Source: Lingula anatina (taxonomy: Eukaryota > Brachiopoda > Lingulata > Lingulida > Lingulidae). Taken from it: a stretch of DNA of 64,000 bases. The stretch spans positions 124,001 to 188,000 of the forward strand of contig NW_019776168.1 of assembly GCF_001039355.2 (NCBI RefSeq), written 5' to 3'. A program made the position numbers and the translations under genes. This document shows, piece by piece, positions 48,501-57,715 of the stretch. How positions within the stretch are numbered: position 1 is the stretch's first letter; each line of letters begins with the position of its first letter. The notes below the pieces were generated by a model, which did not search any database, was not told the DNA's origin, and saw nothing but the letters and a program-made list of their open reading frames with translations.

Positions 48501-51152
48501 TTTCATCAGTTCTATTCTTCGTAGTTCCATCTCACTCATTTTGCTTTTATACTTACGAGCAAGATCTGACCTTTAAATAAAAAACAAGTAACTTCAAATT
48601 AATTCACCAAGATAAACTGTAATTCTTAAGTTGAACTAAACAGTTAAATAGAGTAACAGCTTGTAGTTCTGGCTACCTGGTAAAAGCCGTATACATTTGT
48701 AAATGTGTTTATATGTGTAAATGTGTGTAGTTCTTTTTCTACATGATATATATTTCACTTAGAAAAGGGACTATTCTTCAATTCAGGAGAACCAAAAAGA
48801 CTGACATACTGAAGTTTATATGCAAATCATAAATACATATTGCATGTCACTCATATCAAACAACTACATTACTTCATCATTATGTGCAGTTGAAGCCAAA
48901 TGTGTTAGATGTGCCAAAGAGCACATCCAATCATTTCTGATTGCACCTGGAGAAGGAATCTGTTGTTATAAACTATTTTTGACTATCACATAGGGCTGTA
49001 AAAATTATTTCTTTCTCTAATGAATGAGAACAATTGAATAAAGGTTTTAACAGTATTCTTACTTGGCTAGCTCAACTTTTCTTCCCTTATCCTTGAGAGA
49101 GTTATCAAAACTAATTGATTTTTCAGTTCTTTGTTTTGTAAGCTCCTCTTTCTGGTGAACATGATCTCGCTGCAAGTTAGTGTATTTTTCCATTCCTTGG
49201 TTAAACTTGCGATCCTCTAGAAATCTTTTCTTAGCAATAGCTGGTAAAAAAAAATAAAACAATATAATTAAATTTATCACATGCAAATGAATTCTATATA
49301 TGTCTCTTTTTCACTGGATCAATTGTGATTTTCAAGTTACATAAATAAACTACATGTGTATTGTATGTCTGGCAATAAACATATTCCTTGCTTTTCTTTA
49401 AATGCACTTCAAAAGAAAAGCATTTATATAGAGACTAAGTTCTGATCTAATTTTTGTTTATCTTCTTTAACAGCAATTAAGAAAAATCTTTTGTCTACTT
49501 TTTTGTTCTAAACTGAAGCAAACTAAAGTAATTTTCACCTTGTTCAAAATCTTTCAATGACCTCCTGACAGATCTTTAATTTTTGTTTATCTTCTTTAAC
49601 AGCAATTAAGAAAAATCTTTTGTCTACTTTTTTGTTCTAAACTGAAGCAAACTAAAGTAATTTTCACCTTGTTCAAAATCTTTCAATGACCTCCTGACAG
49701 ATCTTTGATTTTTGATAATATCTCCTTCAACTCTCTTCAGCTCTCGCTCCTCCTGCTTGTGTTGCCACATGTGATCCTAGAAATATAGTACAAAATAATG
49801 GTACAGAATATAGTACAGTATACAGTACAAATTAGAATAAAAAATTAAACAAGAGTTGATATCATAAATCTCATGAAATACTGTACATAGCAAGCATAAA
49901 ATATATAATATCATACAATAGAAAATAAAATACAAAGAAAAAGTTTAATAAAATATGTAGAGGAAAAGACTTCTATTGGGAAAAGATTCAACAGCTTGGC
50001 ATAACATTGTGTTTTGAAAACTCCTCACAGAATAAAAATATAACTGTCCATGTTCTACCAATGATCCCACTGCTTTCCATATTTAATTACTAGTACATGC
50101 CATGCCCTGAGTTAAGGCCTGGCAGTGGTGGAAGGACAGCTAAGAAAGATATCATTTGCCTCCTATAACAAGAATCAATAAATCATTAAATCCCATCAAG
50201 AAGGATAGACCTAAAGAACTACAATGTCCATACCTCCACTAATCGGATGCGCTTTTCATAGTCCTTCTGGTCCTGTTCAATTTTCTGGGCCAAGTCTACG
50301 ACACTGCGTGGTGTGGCTCCTGGGCTCCTTGGTGACTTGCCTTCCTTTACATTAAATGTATGAGTGTACTTGGAGGAATCCAAAAAGCCATCTGGTCCAC
50401 ACTTTCTCTCTGTCTCCCTTAAATTAAAATAAATCCACTGTTAACTGCTGATGGTATCAATTTACTCTACAAACATATATGACAAATATGTTAATATGAA
50501 ATTCACTCACATGGTAAAAAAAGGCTGATATATTTTACAAACAACAAGTTACAGAGGTAGAAAGTGTGACAGTGTTTTCTATCCAGATTATTTTTTTCCA
50601 TAAAAACATTGATAAGCATGTGTCCTGCAAGATGATTTTGGTTCCCCCACAGAAAGAATTATGTGAAATCATTTTGATATGTTCTGGGACCAGTGTCACA
50701 CAGGAACTTAAAATCAAAATTTGGTCATAAAATTTGGCAAAACATTTTCAGTCTACTTTGACTGTTGGTAATCCGTGCAAGTCTACTTGATTGAAATATA
50801 TTGACTCTACTTCATAAAAAGAAAGACATGGCTAAAGTCATAGACCAACAGTTCTTCATATTCTAATTTAGTAGACTACCATGTACTGGTATTTATCATG
50901 AATTAAAGTAGACTTTAGCTGAAATTTTTTGTCTAAAGGTTAAGTCCATTTGTCAGTCTTTAGTTCTTTTGTGAAATTATCTCTTGTGTCAAGAACCAAT
51001 ACATACTTTAGGAAGGCAGCATATTCCTTGGCTTCTTTTGATTTTTCATCCTCCTCATCTGAATCTGGTGGAGGGCTCCCAGGCCGCTTGATAGACATGT
51101 AGCGGCTGTGCATTAGGGGGTGACGATTGAACGGCAAGTCTGTCAACACCAT
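37263..51152 (-). CDS. Unidentified coiled-coil protein (12 coding exons, 555 aa)
   Basis: Coding exons, right to left: 51007-51152, 50234-50417, 49668-49776, 49063-49240, 48462-48570, 48058-48155, 44367-44441, 43978-44078, 43517-43644, 42519-42674, 41852-42079, 37263-37418. All junctions are GT/AG, the phases match, and the product is 555 aa. The N-terminus is a Pro/Ser and acidic segment (RPGSPPPDSDEEDEKS). From about residue 90 to the end it is almost all charged helix rich in E, K, R, Q and L, for example YARQKQEQTVRRLQNKLLEAKRK, so an elongated coiled coil is expected. I do not recognise the family. An acceptor at 51172 before the ATG shows there is an upstream untranslated exon, probably ending at a donor near 51943. 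The gene diverges from CFAP299, which makes a ciliary or sperm role a reasonable guess only. The 3.6-kb and 4.4-kb introns contain MITEs and triplet repeats. Confidence 0.9.
41523..41557. repeat. TG/G-rich microsatellite in coiled-coil gene intron
   Basis: A TG run followed by seven G. Open frames across it are low-complexity. Confidence 0.85.
42461..42507. repeat. TAA trinucleotide microsatellite beside an exon
   Basis: About 15 TAA units ending a dozen bases from the donor of the exon at 42519-42674. Length changes here would sit at the 5' end of that intron as transcribed. Confidence 0.9.
44961..45214. mobile_element. Palindromic MITE, family A, copy 1
   Basis: The two ends form an imperfect inverted repeat of roughly 80 bases. 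The left arm AGGGATCATTGCC...CACTGAATGCAATCA pairs with the reverse of TGATTGCATTCAGTAAGAG...ATGAGCCCT. The centre has no open frame. The inner words ACTGAATGCAATCA and GGGGACTC are shared with the element at 45572-45833. Terminal boundaries are approximate and no target-site duplication is clear. Confidence 0.75.
45572..45833. mobile_element. Palindromic MITE, family A, copy 2
   Basis: The ends TAAGGGCCC and GGCCCCTTA are inverted, and an inner block (ACTCCATGGGGACTC, CTGAATGCAATCAGATTAAC) pairs with the right side (GTTAATCTCATTGCATTCAG, GAGTCCCCATAGAGT). Total length is about 260 bases, very like copy 1, and it lies in the same intron about 360 bases away. It carries no transposase. Confidence 0.75.
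49448..49705. repeat. 129-bp perfect tandem duplication overlapping an exon end
   Basis: Two copies of a 129-base unit lie head to tail with no difference that I can see by eye. The right copy contains about 37 coding bases and the splice donor of the coiled-coil gene exon 49668-49776. The left copy therefore holds a spare donor and exon end deep in the following intron. Confidence 0.95.
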
Positions 51153-51369
51153 CTTGAACAGGCTGGTAACTACTGGAAAGAAAAACAATGCCACTGAAAA
51201 CATTCCATTTTTGCTAATGTGCATTATGAACATTCGATATGGGAAATATCTTTCCTAGTAGTTTACATGACTATGGGATAGCCTTGTTTAGTCATCTGTA
51301 CCAGCAGATTGCTGAGCAGACCAGTGCTAGAAAGAACTGGGGGGGAGTATACTCCCCAGTAAGTCCTAG

Positions 51370-51610
51370 ACTGGGTTCCCATCCCTTGATCGATCTAACA
51401 GGATCGGTCCATCTCCACAGGGTCCCTCACTAAATTGCTTTCAGCCCAAGCGACTTAGACTTCTGGGACGCCCACTAAAGCTGCTATTGCTAAACAACAG
51501 TTAATCACCCCCTATCAGCCTCAGTAAGCATGACAGACATTTAAGCTGCTTAAGTTAATTGCATTTAAGCGAGAATCCTCTTGGAGATAGTTCGACCCAA
51601 AGTTAGTTCG
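51370..51610. mobile_element. MITE-like element, family B, copy 1
   Basis: It begins CTAGACTGGGTT, continues with TTGATCGATC and CTCACTAAATTGCTTTCAGC, and later has CACTAAAGCTG and GTTAATCACCCC. The same ordered words occur on the opposite arm of the element at 63150-63372. No protein is encoded. Boundaries are approximate. Confidence 0.55.
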
Positions 51611-51999
51611 AAATCGGATAGTCTCTATCTTCTGATAGACCGGCATATGATAATATAAGCATATAATAATATAAAATTATAAACACATTATATTATTTGA
51701 TATTTTTTATGCTACTGTATGGTAAGCTAATCACTAAATCAGTATATCAATTAAGTCTTGGATTAAATACTGATTGGAAATAAAATAACTGCAACACATT
51801 ATTAAATCAAAATTATATTACCAAAAGACGATGATAGTCCTCAATGTTACGGGTTTAGCACCGAGACAATTGTGCACTAATCCAATGTTTTGATAAGGTA
51901 TCGACTGTGCCGTGTCAGTCTGACACACAGGCCTTCACACACCTGCAGTCAACGTCGTCTTGGAGACGGCTTGCTTCGAGAGTATATTGATGTTCGCGG

Positions 52000-52396
52000 A
52001 GTGCAGGAGATCTCGTTGTTCTACAAGGCAAAAGCCAGAAAAGATTCGTTGCTGCAATTGTTTTAGAATTAATTAGAGAGTCTATAAAAGTCGGCAAATA
52101 CCAAAATATTTCCATATTTTTTATGTAAAATACTCGTAAAATGAGTGGTCGAGAGTATATATAGTCCATAGCAACGTTATATTAATGCGCGTCAAATAAA
52201 ACTTAATATCATATTTTTAAATCTCATAATATCAACCCAATTCTTTTTTTACTTCATCAATATACAAATCTGTGTAACTCCTAATATTATTCAACAAAAA
52301 CTAAGCATATTACATACGGATGCCATGTACAGACAGCGCAAGAATAAATGTTTACTGTAGACGTGAGCAGGTCAAAACAATTTTAGTGACTGAAAG
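52000..52396. promoter_or_regulatory. Likely bidirectional promoter, coiled-coil gene / CFAP299
   Basis: The two ATGs are divergent (51152 on minus, 52397 on plus). A plausible untranslated exon donor of the minus gene at 51943 leaves only a few hundred bases for both transcription starts. Within it, 52166-52175 reads CCATAGCAAC, which matches the centre and right half of an RFX X-box (AT-RRNRAC), the usual switch of ciliary genes. The left half is poor. Confidence 0.45.
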
Positions 52397-54347
52397 ATGG
52401 AGGAAGAAGTGCCAAGTGGAGGTGACAATATTGTCACCGAATTTAATACATATGAAGACTTTCTTGACTCTCAAATCACATCTTTAGATTTATATTATCT
52501 TGAGGTAAGCATTTTGTGTAGTTGGTACATTTTAACAGAAATACAGCTGTGAGTAATGACGAAAGCAATTCTTTCAAAAGACTAGAGAAGGGAGGCTTGT
52601 ATTTATTACTAGTGGGCACGTTGAAAAATGACAATTTCAAAGGAGTATTTCTAGAGATTTTTGAAATAGTTACAACATAAAAGATTGACCAGTATTCTTA
52701 ATTTCAGTCATGTCACATGTAATGTACTCCATTCATCGTTTTAATGACACTACACTTCTATATAAATATTAGGATGAAGAATTGGCACGTCAATTAGTGG
52801 AGTTAGGTTACAGAGGAAGTGGTGAGGTTTTAAAAAGGGAGGAATTTGAAGCTAGAAAGGCTGCAGCAGAAGCCAGTCGTCTGTCTAAGAGAAGTCAGCA
52901 AAAGTGAGTAACTGGTGGTTATTATTATTATTATTATCATTATGAAGATGATGATGATGACAGTTTATAATCTGTCTAATATTAACACACTGCACGTGCT
53001 TCTCTTGCCTTACCAATATTTACTGTCAATTATATTATCTGAAGAGGAATAAAATCTTTTTATGAAATGATGATAAAAGAAATGATAAATGTTATAATTA
53101 TAATAATAATAATAATAAACCATGTCAGATACATGTAGCATACTTTATGTAGGCTATATAATCTTGGTGTGACTGAATATAATACTTGGTATATTTAGAC
53201 ATAGTAAAAGTATTTCATTTTTTTCCCTTCAGAACATTAGCAAGCTCTGGAAAAGAACTTAAAGATCCATTCTTGAAAGCCTTGGCAAACCGGGAAGAGG
53301 CAAATAGAAGTGGGAAAATGACAGTATGTATAGATAAATTGATTTTTTCCAGTTCCAGCATATTTAAACAATTTATTGTGCAATAAACCTAAATGAATGT
53401 GTGTTGTAATTTTTTTGTCCAATTTTTTGTCTCATAAATTTTCAGTCAAATATATTTAACCTTGAGATGAATCAAAATTATAATTTAAATATTTTAATTT
53501 TTCTTTGCAGTCTATCATATTTATTAGAGACAGGAATGCAAGGAGCCAAGAAATATCAGGATATATAGATTTTGCCCACAGGCTGAAAACAGAGGACTTC
53601 GAACCATACTTTAATGGGAAAAAGAGATTACTACCAAGGCCATCAGATTTGAGGTAATAAGCAATTGCATATTCAGATAATTCTGTTTTTATTATTATTA
53701 TTATTATTATTATTCATAGTTCATTCTATTAGTGGACATTGCCTTTAAAAGTAAATCCACTTAAAGCTTTTTGCATGAAATGTGTTTATGTTGGTTTTGA
53801 AACTTAAAATTTTGCATTTTAGTTTCTACAACTGGGAAACGCAGACATCCACATCAAACCCCACACCAAATTACCAGGTCATTGCTGAAAATGCATCTGG
53901 CCTGCTTTTTAAGAATAAAAGAGACAGAAAAATTATTAATGTTGATCCAAAGGTAAGCTTGGATAAATGGCAGTTTTATGATTTCAGCTATTTGTTTTAT
54001 CAAGATAAATAAAAAGTTTGGTGGTTGATAATGTTTGATAGATCTTATTCTGTTTGATAATGCTTCAATATTATTCAAAATTAGGGTTTCATTAAACATA
54101 TTATCAATGTTAGACAGATTGCTGATTTTACATAGTTTTACTACCTCTGCCATCTTAAGCCTTGCATTTCCAAAGGAATGGACATTTGTCATGTAACCCT
54201 TGTAAAAAATTATAACAATATAACTCAGTTTCATTTTTATTTATTTAGGCACCTACACCTGGAGATAATTCAACAAGAACTATAGTAGAGACTCCACGTT
54301 ATATCCAAGCAGTCATTTATGATCACATTACTAGGAGGAAAACATAG
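52397..54347 (+). CDS. CFAP299: CFAP299, cilia- and flagella-associated protein 299 (6 exons)
   Basis: The protein is the orthologue of human CFAP299 (C4orf22), a conserved protein linked to cilia, flagella and spermatogenesis whose molecular action is poorly known. Exons are 52397-52504, 52773-52903, 53233-53323, 53511-53653, 53823-53952 and 54249-54347, with GT/AG junctions and matching phases. The product is 233 aa, the same length as the human protein. Near-identical blocks include [89 protein letters not shown] and the end YDHITRRK. The first ATG has A at -3 and G at +4. The short multi-exon structure explains why no long open frame marks the gene. Confidence 0.96.
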
Positions 54348-54583
54348 CACATCAGATCAAACAAAGCCTGACTCTATCGTGGATTTTAGCACATTTATCC
54401 CTGTTCAAGAATTAAAAGGAATACATTAACTCTCTTGTCTCTTTAAGTGGGCAAATAATATTCATGAGAAACAGTTAAGTTGTTGAAGACTATGGATTAC
54501 GTTAATGTAAGAAATATAAAAGAGAAGCCAAGTTGAGGTTTAATATTATGGAAAAAAAAACTGTGCTCATATATTTTTTTTAT

Positions 54584-54589
54584 AATAAA
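54584..54589 (+). terminator. CFAP299 polyadenylation signal (AATAAA)
   Basis: A canonical hexamer about 240 bp after the stop codon, following a T-rich stretch. Confidence 0.55.
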
Positions 54590-55234
54590 TTGAATCAACA
54601 AAATAGAAATGTATTATTATAATTGTAGTTAAATGTATCACATGCTCTCTTGTCCTGTTCCCTCTCCTTTATACAATTAGAAACAGTGCTGCTTTTGCTG
54701 CTTTTTACTCCTTCTGACACACTTATTTTTGTTAAGCGAAATCAAAATTTACAATGTTAATTGTGTTCAAAAGATGTTCTCACATTTATAATTTTTGCTC
54801 AATATTTTTACAGTTTTCCAGAGAATCAACAAAAGTTATAATTGTTTCTTTAAAGTGTTTGTCATTTTCTTTCTGTCATTAGATAACGCATATTTGAAGT
54901 TTGTAGGGTTGGGGGTGTGGTAACATTGTCTACTGCATTTTAAAGAGAACATTTCTACCTCTGTCGATTCCTTTTCTTCGTGTCAAAACATTCACCCAGG
55001 ATTTTGTAATCTAATGGAAATTCATCTCTATAAACGTCCGACTCGAATAAATTTTGATAATTTTTTTGCATCTTCAGCAATGCTACAGGTGGTCGGGTCA
55101 GGCTGGGGTCGGGTTGCACTGCAAGCCTACATGAAAGAAACACCTCTATGCCCTCATATTCAAAAGATTTCTTTTCACATATCCATATATAAAGTGTTAG
55201 AAAAATTCCTTGTTGTGGGCTAATTCAGGATCTT

Positions 55235-55242
55235 TATAAATA
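55235..55242 (+). promoter_or_regulatory. TATA box with adjacent GC box
   Basis: TATAAATA is followed at once by GGGCGGGC in locally CpG-rich DNA. The orientation suits transcription toward the protease gene, whose first coding exon has an acceptor at 57678-57679 and so needs an upstream exon. The link to that gene is inferred. Confidence 0.4.
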
Positions 55243-56111
55243 GGGCGGGCGAGGCGCACCCTTTCTGTTAAGTTTCTATCGTTCGTTTGCTTGTATACGT
55301 ATTACGATAGGAAGTGTAGTGGAGAACCTCTATGTTGGGTGGGAGGGCGGGGTCCACGTGTGAAAGCATTCCACGTACCACTAATGTGCGACATGTACGG
55401 AGGATCGGTGTACGGGTGGGGCGGTCCGTCTAATTAACAGCGCGTTATTTAGACAGACCCAAGGGTGGGGCGTGCCACATGCAGTACGTTGGCCTAACTT
55501 CGCTTACTGCGTGGCATACATGCAAAATGAAATAAAATTGTACAAATGTATATAAGGGCCATATGATAAAATACATCGCATATATATGCGCCATGTCGGT
55601 AGCAAATTTCCTGTATTGCCAAACAGCGACTTGACGTTTAATGCCCCGTTCAAATGCTGTGTACCGTAAACACTCATTCTCAGTATATTGGTCCATTTAA
55701 CTTTTTTAAAAATGTTAAATAAAAGTATGCCAGCAGAAGATCTGTCCAAAATGAACTTAACTAACAGGAGTCTAGCAATATACAAATGAAACAATAATTA
55801 CTAGCTTTATCTGTTCTCATAAACAGCATAAGCGGACTAAATTTAATACCTCAATTATTTTCGCTCGCAGAACCATCTCACCTTCTCCAATCGATCTAGT
55901 TCATTTTTACATTTTTAAGTAGAAAATATGCAACTTGTCAGGTAGCGAGTATGGTTTCTAACGATTCAGGAAATGTCTTGAATGTTTATTTCAAATAACT
56001 CAATAAATAGCTATAGTTTGCGGCTACTAACATATGTCGCAGGATTTTTAAAAATTGAAAAACATTTGTTACGTTTTTATTTTGGCGCATGTCATTATTT
56101 TAGGTGCTTGA

Positions 56112-56129
56112 TTTTTTTTTTTTTTTTTT
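56112..56129. repeat. Poly-T tract
   Basis: An 18-base T run. Confidence 0.85.
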
Positions 56130-56942
56130 GGTAATATTACAGCCATTAATAAAATCATCAATTTAGTTTTATCCATTGTTAGCAAGAGAATATGATAACA
56201 GGTCACAGTCAATTGTTTAGACGGAGCACGGCAAAACTGCATTCTCATAGAAACTAGAAAGTATTTGAAGAAATGCCATTTAGAAAGGCATTGTGGAAAA
56301 TATACTTGAGGTTGAGGGCAAAATGTGTCCGTCAAATAAATGTGCGTCTCGTAAAACCCTCAGCGCGGGCACTGTTTGTTGGTATTAAGAACGTGTGAGT
56401 ATTGTCCCAAAGGGCTATTTTTACAACTTTTGTTGCCAAAATTTGCCTAACCTTCGTTACTTAAATAAGCAAATCAAATTCATATAGGAGATTGGGAGAA
56501 AAGTCTGCTAAAAAGCGGGATCGAAATCCGTTTCATCCAGTATTTCTCAATGTACCATTACTAGTGACGCTTGGGAGGGGAACAAACAGGAAGTATATAA
56601 CAGTCAACCCAATCCGCCAACCAAAACATATGACCCACTTAGACGGCGAAGACGTCCCAGGCAAGAGGAATGTCTCTAGTCGTGTCTCTTGTATATTTTA
56701 GCTCCTTCTGGTTTTAAATTGTTTCACCAAAGTCACAGGTCTGACTACAGGTAATTATGGTCACACAGGAAACTTTTAATGATGTTTTTGTTACTAGATG
56801 AACACTCTTGTCTTAAAACTGCAAAGTGAAAGTTGTGACGTCAAAATACATTGTACACAAACTAGTACGTGTAAGTAATCGAGAATGGGACCCCATTTTA
56901 TCCTAGTAAATAAACTAGTATATGAATATACATAATAACAAA

Positions 56943-57190
56943 CAGAGGCGGATCCAGAATTATTTGTTGGGGGGGGGGGGGGTCCGTGGGTTCGGGGCCT
57001 GCTTAAGGGCCCGGAAAACTTTTGGTATTTTAAAAGGCGAACGGTGCCATTTGGTACGGTTTAGAACTATGATTCAACTAGTCAAAATTCTAATTTCAAG
57101 AGGGGACCATTGATGTGACTTTTTTCAGAAATCGAAGGGGGGTCAGGACCCCTGACCCCCCCCCCCCCCCCATAAAAAAATCCACCACTG
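56943..57190 (+). mobile_element. hAT-like MITE, copy 2
   Basis: The ends are inverted: CAGAGGCGGATCC at the left and, read in reverse, CAGTGGTGGAT at the right. This CAG-start type of end is common in hAT DNA transposons. The interior has G and C runs and the blocks shared with the copy at 33741-33984. ACAAA occurs on both flanks, but a full 8-base target duplication is not clear. It encodes no transposase. Confidence 0.7.
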
Positions 57191-57480
57191 ACAAAGATAT
57201 ATTGCAGAGACACCCATCCCTAGCTTCTAAATCACTTCTCAATCATTGAGTTGGCTTTTTTATCTTAATTCAAGTGCTTTGTAGTACATGTATGGTGCAA
57301 GTAACATAGGATTTTTTACTACATATTATTTGGCAACAAAATTTCTCTTTGATACTACAGTAATGTTGTGTTTAAAAGTTTACTCATATTAAAATATATC
57401 TAACAGCAAGATGTTAACATAATGTGTTGATTGGAAGACTGCAAAACATGTTATATATGTATATATAGCCAAGTACAATG
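57185..57480 (+). repeat. Left copy of a near-identical direct duplication
   Basis: This segment, which starts in the last bases of the MITE and leads into the protease gene promoter side, recurs at 63717-64000 with only a few substitutions and one 2-base length change seen by eye. Confidence 0.93.
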
Positions 57481-57715
57481 TATATGTAGGTTATCATACT
57501 AGTAAACATACAGTACTGCTGTACTTAGCAGTACTGATTCCAGTACTCCCACATAAAATAAACTTACTACCAGGTACTTTAAAGTCATGTAAAAACCAAC
57601 AGTTTACCTTTTGATTTTGGATAAGAATTCTGTGCATACCAGTATATGATACATCAGATTGTCATGATTTTCTCTTCAGATCCATTTGAAAACATTACAG
57701 TGCATGTACTTCACA

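Larger units (their letters stand above)
54348..57679. other. Intergenic region upstream of the protease gene
   Basis: It starts with the CFAP299 3'UTR. A CpG-richer stretch at about 55230-55470 contains a TATA and GC-box pair. A poly-T run lies at 56112-56129 and a MITE at 56943-57190. No further coding exon is seen. Confidence 0.55.

Noticed and set aside
57686-57715. Longer N-terminus for the protease protein
   Set aside because: The codon at 57686 is TTG, and the ATG at 57704 has a poor context; 57716 fits better.
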